A stretch of DNA of 64,000 nucleotides from Neurospora tetrasperma FGSC 2508. Taxonomy: Eukaryota; Ascomycota; Sordariomycetes; Sordariales; Sordariaceae. This document shows, in pieces, positions 45,600-59,600 of the stretch (its first letter is position 1; the number at the start of each line of letters is the position of its first letter). Where the stretch lies: NCBI RefSeq assembly GCF_000213175.1, contig NW_009799179.1:5863658-5927657 (forward strand), in the 5' to 3' direction. The notes below the pieces were generated by a model. The model made no database searches and was not told the DNA's origin. It was given only the letters and a program-made list of their open reading frames with translations. The position numbers were made by a program, and so were the translations under genes.

Positions 45600-48500
45600 T
45601 CTAAAGTATTTACGGCCGGCGGCGCGTACCGGGGCGATTGTTTTACGGCCGGCGTTATTATTAATAATCCCGGACCCGTACGGTTATACGCTTTATTTAG
45701 GGCTTGGGTAGTATGTTCGTACCTCTTTTTTATAGTAATTTATTATAGTAGAACGGAGGATTTTAAATTATTAACGTAGAATTTACAGAGTATATCGATA
45801 TAGTACTTTACATTATTAACTGGCTCCTAGGTTGGTACGTACAATTTGCCCTAAATAATATAGTATTCCTATTTACCGTTTTTAAAATAGTAGGTATTGA
45901 TTCCTTTAAAGGACTACTTAATTATATTTTCGGTATCGTTAGTACGCTTTATTATTCTCCCCTAATTAGCCCGGATATTTTATATACTATTTTACCCTAA
46001 TATACTTTTAATTATCTATAGGCGTACTATATTAATATAGAAAGTATATCCGTACTTTATATTTAATAGTAGGTTGAATATAATTTAATAGTTATTAGCT
46101 ATAGCTATTTTAAAGGGCCCCTTTTATAGGGGTAATAATTTTATTTAGGGGCGTCTAGTAGTAAAGTTTATAGTATTTAAAAGTACTTTATTTTTGAATC
46201 GATACTACGGAGCGTTAGAACGGTAATTATTAGTACTTTCTTTATAGTATATTTATATACGTTTCGCTATTGTTATAATTTTATTAAGAATTTTTTTAAA
46301 CCGTTCGGTAATTTCGCCGGCTTTAAAGTACTCCGTATATTATAAGTCCGAGAGGCCGGGGGGATAGGACTATATAAGTTCAATACTTATTTGTAAGTAG
46401 AAATTGTAGTTAGTAAAGAAGGGGGAAATGCTTGTAGAATTTAACTTTATATTATTATTAACGAATTCAATTAGCGGTAGTTAATTAATTTAATCGTCCT
46501 GAACTTAATTTATATAAGTATAAAGGTAGCGTTCTAATTTTATATTAATACGTTTTATTTATCCGTTGGTCTATTAATAGAAAGCCGAAGAGGGTCGTAG
46601 TATAATACTTAATTTCGTAGAAAGTACTTTTTAGAGTTGTAATATAAATTAGGAGCCCCTATCCGATATAATAGTATTAGGTAATTTATAGAGGGCGAAA
46701 ACCTTATTTATAAAACGTTCGACGAATTCGTTGGTTATTAACGTCTCTATCGGAATATAATATTATATTTTAGTTAGTTTATTAATAATAATAGCAATAT
46801 ATTTGAACTTCCGGCCCCCTCTCTTATATAGGGTTATAAGTATAATATAGTCTATAGCAATATCCTTCTATAATGCGAACGGTATTAGTAACGGTTTAAA
46901 TAAGCCGGTTGGAGAGGATTGGGAATATTTTATCTTTGTATATTATAGGTACGTTTTATAGTAAGATTATATAGCCTTATTTATACCCGGCTAGTAGAAC
47001 GACCTATTTAATATTACGTATATTTTATCCCGTCCTTAGTAGCCTACCGGTATTAGCTTGTAATAGCGCTAAATAAATTAGAGTTAGAAGGCGGCGTTAG
47101 CGGGGTTAATAATAACCGTTAAATATTTATATACTCGTCCGTTTATAATATAATATTCTATAAAGGTTACCTTCTTTATATTGTTCCGGACGGTTTTAGG
47201 CTATTTATAATAATTTAGGTTAATAATAGTAGCGACGACGTCCTAGTAGAATATGGAATTGTAATAGCTAACTTTAATTAATTTATCGGAGGATATCTCC
47301 TCTACGTTAAACTCGTAAATTATAATATAATTTACGAATATAGATAGATTAAGGAGGGTTTTAATTCTAATTAATAATTAGTTATTATTAACGTTATTAA
47401 GTATATCCTCCGGCTTCCGGCTTAAAGCGTTAGACCGTACTTGGAAGGTATTTAATCGATATTTAATTATAAAATTAAATTAGGAAAGAAAGTATAATTA
47501 GTATATATATTAGAGTATAAACTTTTTATTCGTTATAAAGGTTTATAACCTTTAATAGTCTACTAATATTTTAAAACCGTTTTAAGTACTTTAGAATTCT
47601 AGGGACTACTCCTCAAATACTTTAATAATAACTAGTAGTTCCTTATTATAAATATTATAATTATATTCGGCTACGGAGTATTTTTAGAAGAAGTAAGCTA
47701 TTAAATAGAAGACTCCTTCCTCGTTGTATTATAATAATATACTACCCAACGCCTAATTGGAAACGTCCGTCTCTACGACTGTCGGCTTCGATTAGTCGAA
47801 AATTTTAAGGATTAGCCCCGTAGTAAACGTCCTCTTTATCTCTTCAAAAGCCGTCTATTAGGCTTTACCCTAGGACTACATAGCGGACTTTTTAATTAAA
47901 TTATATAGGGGGGTTATAATAATAGAAAAGTAGTTAATAAAGCGTTTATAGAAGTTTATAAAGTTTAAGAAACATTAGAACTGCCGCCTCGATTATAATA
48001 CTTCCTATTCGGCGACGGCCTTTACTTTCTCTAGATCTATTTTAATACCCCCCGGCGTAATAATTAGCCCGAAATATTTAGTATATTTAATATTAAATTC
48101 GTGTTAATTAATATTTAATTAGAGGCTAGTATCGATTACATACCGTAATACCTCGTTTACATACATTATATATTCAATTTCGTCCTTAGAGTATATTAAA
48201 ATATTACTGAGGTAGACGGTAGTATAAATATTTAAAATATTATACAATATATTATTAATATAGTTTTAAAAGGTGTTTAGGGCGCTTTAGAGTTTAAAAG
48301 GTAAGACGAAGGACTTGTAGAGGTTGAACTATATAAAAAAGGCGGTAAATTACTTATAGCCTTCTTAAACGTAAATACGGTTAAATATTATAATAATATC
48401 GAATTTTATAAAGACTTTAATATAGTAAATTGTATCTAAAATTTCCGTAATAAGTAAAAGAGGATAATAGATCTTTAGAGTAACGTTATTAGTACTATGG

Positions 48501-49900
48501 TAATCGATATAAATGCGGATTCTACTTTTTAATTTTTTAATTAGTAATAACGACGAAATTGCCGCGGATTAAAACGGCTATATAAACCCCTTTTAAAATT
48601 AATCGTCGACCTATTTTTTAATAATAGAAACTTTTATAAGGGATATTATCTAGTAGCGGACGTTGGAGGGTCGTTTCCCCAGGGTAAATTCGATTTTATA
48701 ATTGTAAGTATGTAAGGAGGGAAACTCCCTAGCGTCCCAATTACAAAAAACTTTAATCCTATTCTAGTATTTTTAAAGGAACTTAGCTTTAATTTCCTTA
48801 TTAATTTTTACTAACCGGTCTACTTTCTCGTAGAACTTTTAGGCGTCCTCCTCCGTAATTTTAGTTATAACGGCTTTATAGGTTGCTATATCCTTATTTA
48901 GGTGCTCCGAAAGGGATATAGCGTTAGTAATAATTACGGCTTACAATTCCTCGGACTCTATATTTCCTCTATAAATGTTAATAAATTTATAAAGGTATTT
49001 AGGTAGTTCGGTTTTATATTACTATCCCTAGCCCTTATAAATATTCTATACTATTTATTTTATAAAGTTATTATATAATTCGCTTTTATAGAGGGTTATA
49101 AACCTTTCGAATTCTATATAAATTATTAGGTACGGTTATAGAATTTTACATTTATAGAGCTAATTAAACGCTATAGTATTATTATTCGCAATATCCGTAA
49201 AGTTAATATATTCTGTAGCCGCCCGTAGGCGCTTTCTAATAACCGTTTTTGTAGTCGGAGGGCTATTTCTATAGTATAGTCTTAATTAGGGTAATTAGAG
49301 GCCGTTGGGTCTATTATCCTTAAATAATAGTATAATTATACTTAAGAACCTAATTACTATTCGTTATACTCTATAGAAGAATAGTGCCCGGAGAGTTAGT
49401 AAGCAGCTTCTTATCCTTCCTAGGCGGCCGGACAATACTATTATTATTCTCTTAGTATTAATTAGTAAGAGGTTTTTTATCCCTCCTAGGCGGCTTATTG
49501 TATAGTTCCTAATTCTAATTGAAGGCGGGAAACCTACTACGTTCTTTTAATTGAATTTTCTAAGTTCGGTAGCTTTATTAGGCCCGTTAAAGGGTACGGT
49601 AATAGTAATTATATATTTTCTATCCGCTTCCTCCGGCCTATTAGCTTTACCGGACTAATAGTAGGACTCCCTAAACGTTATAGGCCTAGCTTTATCGTTC
49701 TAAATTCCTCCCGATCTATTAATTTTATTGGGTTAATAATAGGATTCTCTAAATATAATTAACCCTACCTCGCTATTCTAAATTCCTTTTAATTAGCCTT
49801 TAGAACCCGTATTCGTCGGCCTCCCGGCCCGGTCGGGTTTATAATAGGACTCCCAATATCGTCCGAACTTCCTAGTTCTAGTAATAAAATTAATAAGAAT
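45600..49900 (-). pseudogene. pol of the 45179 gypsy element, RIP-degraded
   Basis: On the minus strand the reverse transcriptase catalytic segment reads VYLSNILIYSKD near 48185-48225, a RIP-altered VYLDDILIYSKD. Integrase and RNase H follow at lower coordinates. Frames contain many stops. The region is similar in order and wording to 6560-10700. Confidence 0.7.
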
Positions 49901-50906
49901 TGTAGGCGTTTTTTTAATATAATTTACTATCTCTATTTAAAGTCCTAGGGAGTTTATAGGGAGAATAATTTATTATAATTACTCCTAAATAGTAAATTAT
50001 AATAGATTATTTAAGTATAGAGAGATTAGACTAAACGGTAAAGTACCCGGAATAGCCTTATTCAGTAATTATTTTCGGGAATTAAAGGTCGAAGGAAATA
50101 CCTCTATCCTCGCAATATAATTTCCTATTTTTATTTAACGTCTAGGGGAAGTGAAGTTATTTTTATTTATTATATCGTTTTATAAATTACTAGTTCGGCG
50201 ATATTTAGGAAGAAAAATATAGTAGTTGGCGCTTAGTACGACTTTTAAGGACGGTAGTAGCTTAATAGGGAAATATTTAGCGTTATATCTATTAGAGAAT
50301 ATAATTCTCCTATTGATCTACAAAATTAATAATTTGTAGCGTTTTAGCTATAGTAAGCCTAAAATCGTTAGGTAGGCTAGCAAAAGATTATGTACTAAAA
50401 AAATAATGTTTTCTATATAATACCCGATAAGGAGGTTCGTAGTTAGTCCTTTAATAATAAGACCCTTTATAATACCGTCGGCTAATATAAATTTCTTTAG
50501 TCGGGTAAATTTAAACGTAGTAAGGCTATTATACTTTACAAAAATGCAATCTAAGAAAGCTAGGGCTAAATAACCGCTATCTATAAGTTAAATATATAGT
50601 ATCTTACGCAATCTAAATAAGAGATAAAAAGAAAAGAGTATTGAATTTTAATTAAAACTATCTAGCGAATTAATAATAATTATTTCGAGTATTTCGTTAG
50701 TATCCCGAAGCTTCTCCTATATAGATCTTTATTGCTTCTATAGGCGACTATCTATAAAATTTAACTATTTCCTTAACTATTAATATTGGGTATATTATAT
50801 TCGTTTTCTTTACCCTCGCCTCCCTTAGCGCTAGCGGTACGGAAATTGGTATTATTGTATCCCTACTAACTAAGGGAAGGTCGGCTAGTATTAGAGTAGG
50901 TATTAT

Positions 50907-51109
50907 TGTAACGGTGACAGCACGGTTAATACGGGTGCTGGTCGTATAGCTTAATTAAGGTTCTATAAAGGAGGAAAAGTCTATTTAAAATACAGATCCA
51001 CCAGCGCTAAGAGGTTTTCATCGGAATTACGCGCTCTATACTACTATAACTAACGATAACTCTAATTTTAAAGATTAGAATTTATAACTTAGGCGCTAGC
51101 CCTATAATA
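50907..51109 (-). repeat. 3' LTR of the minus-strand chromovirus copy
   Basis: TGTAACGGTGACAGCACGG...GCGCTAGCCCTATAATA, 203 bp, colinear with the reverse complement of 18437-18639. Its first 80 bp keep CpA sites, as does the equivalent end of the 18437 LTR. Confidence 0.85.
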
Positions 51110-52479
51110 TTACCCCCCTCCTTCCCCCCCCTCTCTGCCCCTCTCCTACCTACCCTTATAATCGGTCTCCAACGCATTTACAACTTCTATTTCAATTGTA
51201 AATTCATTTCCTATATTACTAATTAACGTACTCGTACCTTCTATTTAGTATAATAATTATTATATTAAATAGCAATTAGTAGTAAATAGTAATAGGTAAT
51301 AAGTAATAATTTTAACGTTCGTACTCTTTAAATCTATATATATAATCCCCTTTCCCTTCGCTTTTTTAAACCTCTCCCTCTTCCCTTTTTTTCTCTAGCG
51401 GCGGTTTAATCTCCTAAGGTAAATAATATTATCCTCCTCTCTACTTAATATTAACCCGTCTCTCCCAACCCTCCTAATACTTTTAAATACCCTTTTTTAT
51501 ACTATCCCCCCCTACTAATTCAGCTTTACTCTTAAATTCTAGCCCCTAGATTCTTCGTCCTATTAGAAATAGCCTATTACCCCCTACTTCTATTTACCCT
51601 AGCGCTTCGCCCCTTTATACTTTACCCCCCAGCCTTCCCTCCTATAGCTCTTCTCTACTAGCGCTAACCCCCCTAATTCCCCTTCCGTAAACCCTAGTGC
51701 GCCCCCTTCTTCCGGCCGCCACCCCTAGCCCCTATTATATAGTTATTACTATTATTATAACCCCCTTAAGTTTACGCTTTAGAAAGAAATACTAACGCAA
51801 AGTAAATTTTTTTTTTTTTTTATATATTCCGCTCTCCTAAAGTCTTTCCTCCGACGTTATATTATTACTAACCTTCTTACTATAATCTAATTATAAGGAA
51901 TCCGCTATACTCTATATTATTTATTTAAATATAAAACGGTTCTACCTTATAGTGCCTAGTTGTACTATATATATTAATTATTATAATAATAGTAAGTAGT
52001 ATAACCGGGTATTATTTATAATCCTACCTACAATTACTATTTAAGAGGCGGCGTCCGGCGCTACGGTTAAGGCGGTAGTAAGAGAGAACTTAAACTAATA
52101 TATAAATATCTAAAAGAATATTACCGAATTGTATAAGAAGGGATTTATCGACCGGTATATTACTTTTACCTCTTTCTTCCTATTTCCTTTCCTATTTAGA
52201 AACTTTAGTACTAACCTCTCTTTTTTTTATTAACTATAAATATTTATACTATACTAAGGCGGCTTCCCCCTTCCCCCCCTCCCTTCCGTCGGTAGCGCCC
52301 CCTCCTTATAAATTATATACGATTTAGAATAGAGTAGCGGCTTTAGAAGTAAAGTTGGATATCATAAAAGCGGGAGATAATTATAAGAAAAAAATTTAAA
52401 AGAAATAGAAAAATTTAAAATTAATATCGCTCCCTTCTTCCCTTTTTGTAACCGATGCTATTATTTTTTATATTCTATA

Positions 52480-55400
52480 ATAAAATATTCGGTTAGACCA
52501 TTGTTAGTAATTATTAGGCCGTATTTAGCTTTAAAATAATTTAATATTATAATATTAATTATTATTTATAAGGGTTCTTAAATCTATTTTACCTATCCTA
52601 CCTACTTTACTAACGCTTTTCTACGCCCCTTCTTTATTTAATAATATAGGATTTTATTTATAAAGTATTTTTTTTTACTATCGATTATAATAGTTGGAAG
52701 TTAGGGGTCGGTAATAATTTACCCTAATAGGGGATTATCCCGAGCGTATTATAAGAAATATATATAAAATTTATCGAAGACCCTAATAGTTAAATTAATA
52801 AATTCTATTATATATAGGTTGAGAATTTTGAAAATTATATATTTAGTGTATATTTAATCTAACTTCTTTTTAAGGCGCTCAGTTCTAAAATTCTTAAAAT
52901 TTAGTTATATTTTATCCCCCTCTTTAAAGACCTTAGCCGGTTACTTCTTTAATTTATAAAGCGCTCCTAATTCTATATTAAAACGGTTATCGTTGCCTAG
53001 TAAAGATTTGTAATTTATTATAACTATATAACGAAACCTTTAACTCTCTCCTATAGGTCTATAAATTCGGCTCCTATAGGTTGGATAGTAATTACTATAG
53101 GGGACTACGGATAATAGTTATAAGTAGTAAAGAATAGAAATACTCTAATTATAATACTTACTCTATTATTAATTATTAATTATATAGTAGGGTATTAATA
53201 ATTTTAATTATTCTACGTATAATTTATAAAGATTCTTAAAAATATTTATACTTTTTAATTTACACGCTCTAGCCTACTATTAATTTAGGGGTAAAATACT
53301 ATATTTAATTGCTATTCTACTCTAAGGAAATTATAGAAGTATTTCTAGAAGTTATTAGTTTAGTTAGAACCTCTATTATTAATAGTAGATTGGAACTAAT
53401 TATAGTAGCGTATAAAATATTATAGAAAAGTTTTAATAATTACTTTTACTTCTATAGTAAATATAGGTTCTAAAATTACTACTTTATTAAATTAGTCTTT
53501 AATAATTATAAGGTTTATATAGCCTCCTAAAGATAGGAGGTTAATAATAAAATTTATTTAAATATCTTTAAAGAACTAATTTAGGATCGGTAGTAGTCTA
53601 AATAGCCTTCTCTTCTATTTTCTCTAATACTTTACCCTCCGGTAAATATTATAATTCGCTATAAACCGATAAATATAAGTACTTATTAGTAACTAATAGA
53701 AATCTCTACTAACGGTATATATTAATCCTTCTCTCTCTAAGTAATTAAAAGTAATTAAATTGTATATCCCTTAAATAAAGTATATATATAGAACGTTCTT
53801 CTCTAGATCCTCGGGAGATATATAGAGGGCGGTTACTTCTATAATAACTAAGGCTCCGGAGATTTAAATATAGCTTTAATAATATAACCTTCTTAAACTA
53901 TTAATTCAATATTCTCCCAATTATACTTTTAAATTTTAGGCTATAATAAGTAAAATTTAATTACCGTTAGTAATTATTTTGAGAATACTCTAATAAATTA
54001 TATCCTATTAAGTTACCTTCTTATAGAATTACTATAAATCCGGATTTTTAAATACTTTTATACCCTCCTCTACAATTATAGAAGAGGCTACTATACGAAT
54101 ATAGTTTTTAAAAGTCCTTTAAGGGATTAATTATATTTTCTTCGGTTTTATATCCTTTTCGTTAAATTTATTTTAATCCTACTATAATAAAGTAATAAGT
54201 ACTATAGTAAATTTGATTAGGCAGTATTAAATTTCAAACTTAAATTTTAAGAGAAATTTAACCTAATATACTTAACGCTTAGAGGATTTTTATCTCTCTA
54301 TAAGATATTCAAAATTCCAATAATTAATTATAATAACGAACTTTTTATAACTTTTAAATTCTACTAACTACTCTTCTAAATATTGAATAATCGCTAATAT
54401 CTCTTTATTATAGATAGGGTAATTGCACTCTACTAATATAAATTTCTAGGAGTAATATACGATTATAATCTTTTTACTATCCTTCTTTTGTATAAAGACG
54501 CCGCCGAACCTATAACTGCTATAATTAGCCTCTAAGAATATAGGTAGATTAGGGTCCTATTAAATTAGGATAGGAATTTCGGTAAATAGTTTCTTCAACC
54601 GTAGGAATACGGAATCGTATTTAGTAATCTACTTAAAGGGGGCCCCCTTCCCTATTAATATAATTAACGGTCCTACTATTAAAAAAAAGGTTTTTATAAA
54701 TATATAATAATAATTCGTAAAGCCTAGGAAATTCTTTACTCCCTTTTATAATATCAGGGCCGTCTAATCTATAATCGCCTTAATCTTCTTAAGGTCTATT
54801 TAGATATTTATACTTATAATAACTATAAAACCGAGGTATTTTACGCTTTTAATAGTAAATTTGTACTTCTTAGGGTCTAAATAGAGTTTAGCTACCGCTA
54901 ACCGCTCTACTACCTTACAGACTTTCACTAGATAGTCCTTCTTCGACCTAAATAAGAAAATTAATATATTATTTATATAGGCTAAGGCGAAATGGTCGAA
55001 ATAGTTACCAAGAATATTATTAATATACTATTAAAAGGTCGTTAGAATTCTTAATAACCTAAATAATATTATAAACTACTTAAAAAGGCTATATTACGTA
55101 TAGAAGGCTATCTTCCCTTCCTCTCCGTTAACTATACGAATTTTATAGAATATTTATACTATATTTATTTTAGTAAGCTACTTCGCTTTAACTATAATAC
55201 GGAAAATTTCTTTAATCAATAGTAAAGGATAGCGGTTAATTCTTATAATAGTATTTAGAGCCCAGTAATTATAATAGAATTGTAATCCTCCGCCTAGCTT
55301 TCGAATAAAGAAGATTAGTACTACGGCTAAAGAATTATTAACGCAGATAAATCCCTTATTAAAGAGGTTTTTAAATATCTTTTTAAGTATTAGGAATTCC

Positions 55401-55560
55401 TCTCTTAATATATTATAAAGTAGTCTATAGGGGAGTAGTATCTCTCTACTATTCTCGTTCTTCTTTACCTCTACTTTATAATTAATACTAGAGTAATATA
55501 GGTTTATTTTATTTACTTCCAACTACTTCTATATATAGAATAAATCGTATATATTAATAA
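52480..55560 (-). pseudogene. pol (reverse transcriptase to chromodomain) of the minus-strand chromovirus copy
   Basis: The best-preserved stretch is 55522-55178, an open 114-codon frame covering the lead-in and first part of reverse transcriptase (NLYYSSINYKVEVKKNENSR, GLQFYYNYWALNTI, RINRYPLLLIKE). The catalytic box at about 54957-54990 reads AYINNILIF, with both Asp turned to Asn as in the other copy. The chromodomain near 52620-52690 reads KYFINKILYY. Stops elsewhere make it inactive. Confidence 0.8.
55553..55560. other. 8-bp target-site duplication ATTAATAA (left copy)
   Basis: ATTAATAA here and at 56152-56159 flanks the 591-bp element exactly. The unoccupied equivalent in the + strand chromovirus copy has one TTATTAAT at 5181-5188, so the duplication arose with the insertion. 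Confidence 0.95.
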
Positions 55561-56151
55561 GGGTGAACCTCCGCACACCCACCTCAAACCTACATACACC
55601 CAAAAAGGCGGGATGTCAGCTGTTATGTTAAAAACGTCATTTTAGCCGTAAAAACCGTGATTTGTAATGTCGTACAATATTCTGACCTAGTAAATCCTAT
55701 ACAGCAAATCTGATAGCGCCAATCTGGTAATACTTTTCATCTAACAACTCAGACAGCTCATTAGAGGAGGCTATTGATAACATCTCAGCCTCCTCTCTTA
55801 CCTCCTCTCTCGCTATTTGCTCTCTCGCTATCTACTCTCTCGTTATCTACTCTTTCGCCTTCGCTTTCTAGTACCTATCTACCCAGCTCGTTATCTATAT
55901 TCTTATTGTTAGCTACTTCAATACAATTACGTATCTCGAATATAGTTGGTATGCGACGTGCAAATGGCTGGGGGTGTGAAAAAGCGTAAAAGAAATGACC
56001 AAATTAGAGTCGATGTTGCGTGCATTTAAAAGTCGAAATTTTGCGGGTAAGAACGGGATTTACAATGTCAGGTGTCATCAGCTGCACGGTCCCACATTTC
56101 TCTGGTTTTTGGGTGTATGTAGGTTTGGGGTGGGTGTGCGGAGGTTTACCC
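55561..56151. mobile_element. hAT-like MITE, 591 bp, inserted in the chromovirus reverse transcriptase region
   Basis: Terminal inverted repeats of 46 bp (55561-55606 and 56106-56151) differ at only two positions; the ends are GGGTGAACCTCCGCACACCC and its near-complement. An 8-bp target duplication points to the hAT superfamily. The empty site is present in this same window at 5181-5188. The interior has no transposase; a CT-rich repeat (about 55790-55860, TCTCTCGCTATCTAC-like units) fills the middle. CpA sites in the ends are intact although the host element is saturated with RIP, so it inserted after, or escaped, RIP. Diverged relatives lie at 42260-42880. Confidence 0.92.
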
Positions 56152-56159
56152 ATTAATAA

Positions 56160-56624
56160 GGATCTTCGTCCTTAATTCTTCATTAATTAGGTCGACTTTG
56201 GGTTTAAGAGCCTTTTCTACATTTCGCAAACTAATAGTAAATATTGTTACTTCCGCAGCCTCTCTACCACTTTCTTTCTTAATCCTATTTAATATAGCTA
56301 CGAAGGTAGTAGTTAAATAGTAAATAGCTTTTTCAATCTCTATAGCGCGAGGGGAAGACCCTTTAAGCGTATATCTTAAATACGGGATCTAATACCCGGC
56401 TACCCCGTATTAAAATCTATACTTATGTAGAACTAAATAGGCTTTTATTATAATTAATTACGGTTTTCTCAATATTATAGGGAATTTTAATTTAGGGACT
56501 ACGTAAGTATAAATAATTAATTTATAATTATAGATATTTATTCTAAAATAGATGATACCCTTAATTTCTACCCCTTCTATTTCGGCGGAAGCGCCTTTAA
56601 CCTATCTCTAGGGAATTAGGATTA
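56160..56624 (-). pseudogene. Protease-side part of the interrupted chromovirus pol
   Basis: Reverse-complement homologue of about 4720-5180 (for example CTACGTAAGTATAAATAATT at about 56500 against AATTATTTGCGCTTACGTAG). It rejoins 55552 once the MITE is removed, and similarity ends after GAATTAGGATTA at 56624. Confidence 0.75.
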
Positions 56625-56626
56625 CT

Positions 56627-59600
56627 TGTTGTGGTGTGGAGCGCCCAGATTGCCATTCACTGGCATACCCAAATTGCTTGGTCACATATAGGGCCCATTA
56701 GGGCGCCACCACTATGTATTTTAGCCCTCTACAGTTCTTTTCCTTTCTTATTCTTAGTTTAGCACAATCATTACGCTTCTTATACCTACGAGTCCAAGAG
56801 GTTATAAACCCTCTATACGCAATATTCTGTATCGCAATACTACGTATAGCTATCTACAAGTATTAGAAATCGATATGATAATAAGCGATACTCTTCGAGC
56901 GTAAGTTATATAAGAATAAGAAGATGAGCGACACCGGGCGCAAATCAATAAGAAGACGAGCGATACTATTTGAGCGCGAATTAATCTAAGATTGTAGTAT
57001 TGTAATATCGAATATATACTATATATAAGTACTATCTACAAGTCCTTTTTTGTTTATAAGTCCTTTTATACGGCAATCTCCTTATTATTAAGCAATAAAC
57101 CTTTTCAAACTTTAAATAAGAATCTATTAAGCAACAAAATCGATAAAGATCGTAGGCGATTTAAAATACGTTTACCTATATATCGTCCCAATTATAACAA
57201 GCAAAAACTCGGATTACTAAAATTTACATTAGAATAATTTCTTCCTTTATAACAATAGATTAAATACTATATCTTTTAACACTGCTACCTTAATTACCCT
57301 TAAAGGCAAGTCTAATATCAACGCTTAGGCTCGTACTTTAAAGGTTAAACTTATATTATATAGCCTAAAGACTTATATTACTATTAATATTCCCGAGCCT
57401 ACTATCGATAATATAATTAAGGTAGAGGATAAGAAAGGCTAGTATTAGTATTATATAAATTAGGTTAAGGCTATAACTATTATTTACTCTACGATTTATA
57501 ATGAGAAGATTTAGAATACCTTATTTATTAATAGTTAGAACGAGGATAATAACGACCCTAAGTATCTTTTCGATTTTATTAAGAATAGTATTTCTAATAT
57601 TACTAACGAAGCTAAGAGTAATATTTTTAACGAATACTAAACTATCAAATATACCTCGTTTACTACCTTAGAAGCTTTCCTAATACGCTAGCAAGCTTTG
57701 TATAAACGTATAAAGGATATTGGATATAAAATCGATAAGACGGTCGAATTTACCAATCTATTTAATACTATTAAGCATTCATTTCCTACTAAAGTTATAC
57801 TATAGGCTACGGATATAAATAAGAATAAACTGACTATTATATTATTCTTAGCCCATCTATCTATTTTAATTAATACTTAGAAGAATTATATTAATATAGT
57901 CGTAGTAAAGGTTGAAATTAATACTAAGGATACGGTGAAGGATAATAAGACCGGGGACGACGGCCCGAAATTTATTAATTATAATATTCGCTAGAAGAAG
58001 ATTTTTAAAGGTTTAAAGTACTACGCTTATAATTATTACCGGGTTCCTAATATTCCGGACTATTAATAATACGAGCCCAATAAGGCTTTAAATATTTGGA
58101 GGAATAAAATAAAGGTTATAGCTTTTAAGAAGGGTAATAGTAGTATTACGGCGACTATTACTAATAATAATACTAATATCAATAACCTTCCTACTAGCCC
58201 TACCGTTAACTCTAACTTATTATTTAGCTTTGGAAGACTATTATTTAATAATAATTAGGAAGAGGATTTTTATTAGAGCTTCTAATAGGTTTAGAACAAA
58301 CTACTAATATAAATAGCGTTTAATATAATTTTATTAAAGTCTAACAAGCTCCTAAAATAATGTCTATAATACGAAATATAATACTATACAATACTAATTA
58401 TAATTCTAATTTTTTAACGATATAAAATAATTTATAGAATTATACCTATTACTAAAACCAGTTATACATTAAGTCGGAAGTGGGGAGAGAACCCGATCCT
58501 ATTATATAGGGGTAATAGAATTGAAATTAACTACGAGATATAAAAAAGATTTTATTATAGAAATCAAAAATACTATACTCTATCCATCAATACTAATCAA
58601 TCTCATCATAATAATAGAGTTATTAGATAGTAGAATAATCTAATTAATAGAAATCAATATAATTACTTTTAAGAAAAGTAAATATATCGGTAAAAATATA
58701 TAATATAACTAACTAGGTAGCGAATCTACTAATCCTTCCTACAATACTACCGAAAGACCTCGATAAAAAGTATTAGAAATAGGTACCGAAACTAGCGTTA
58801 ATAGCGATAATCAATTTTAAAACGATATACCGTAGATTAATATACGCCGGTAAAGAATAAGTTATTAAGGCCTATAAAAATATTAGTATTAAGCTAACTA
58901 ACGCCGGGAGATCCGACTATAACATTTATCTTCGAAGTAAGTTAATAAATATTATATATAAAGTTTCTAATCTAATAATTACTAAACTATTAGAATTAGT
59001 TAAGGTTGATATATAGAATTATAATATAGTAGGCTACTTAAGGATTCACTATATTATATACTTTATATATATAATTTTAGGTTTCTATTAGGTAAAAATA
59101 GTAAGGGAAAAGAGTAAAGGATTTATAGCGATTAAAGAATAGAAGAAATAGGTTGAACTCCAAACCGGGCTAAAAGTAAAAGTCCCAAGTTTCGATAGCG
59201 GGACAGAATTTAACTTTAGTTCAAAAGATTTCTAAAACGATAAAATTATTATATAAGGAAGAGAGGAAGGTATTAAAATTATAAAAATTCTAGCCTATAC
59301 CCCTTAGATAAATAGAGCCGTAGAAAAGGTAGGAAGGGTAATAATAAAGAAGACGAGAGCTACTATTATTTAATATTAAATACCTATCGAATTGTAGCCT
59401 TTCGTCGTCGATTCTATCATTAAAATTATAAACCTCCTACTAATAAAGGCTAATAACGAATATATTAATCCTTACGAAGTTTTAAGCTAGGCTATAGGTA
59501 TTCCAAACCCAAAGCCAAATATTAAGTATCTTAGGACATATTATTATATAGTATACTACTATATTAAGAAGTAGAGAAGAGTTTAAAAGGATAAATTTAC

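Larger units (their letters stand above)
45179..50906 (-). mobile_element. Ty3/gypsy LTR retrotransposon, RIP-dead, 5' end lost
   Basis: A 312-bp LTR at 45179-45490 (TGTTACGGGGC...CCCTATAATA) is the 3' LTR of a minus-strand element. pol follows upstream on minus, with integrase about 45600-47300, reverse transcriptase about 47400-48900 and protease near 49500. No matching second LTR is visible before 50907, where the next gypsy copy begins, so the 5' part is missing or lies beyond that copy. It is related to, but not the same as, the nested element at 6255-13503. Confidence 0.7.
50907..56626 (-). mobile_element. Second copy of the chromodomain gypsy element, minus strand, truncated
   Basis: The 3' LTR at 50907-51109 (203 bp) is the reverse complement of the LTRs of the 2943-18639 element. 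It is preceded on the minus strand by the same polypurine tract and 3' non-coding region with a homopolymer run (about 51809-51823). Chromodomain about 52700-52550, integrase 54300-52750, RNase H to about 54600, reverse transcriptase about 55560-54600, interrupted by a MITE at 55561-56151, then protease region to about 56624. There the sequence changes abruptly into a Copia-like element. The gag and 5' LTR are not in view. Confidence 0.85.

Noticed and set aside
55774-55989. 71-codon opening in the hAT-like MITE
   Set aside because: Made by a Ser/Leu-encoding CT-rich tandem stretch; no transposase motif.
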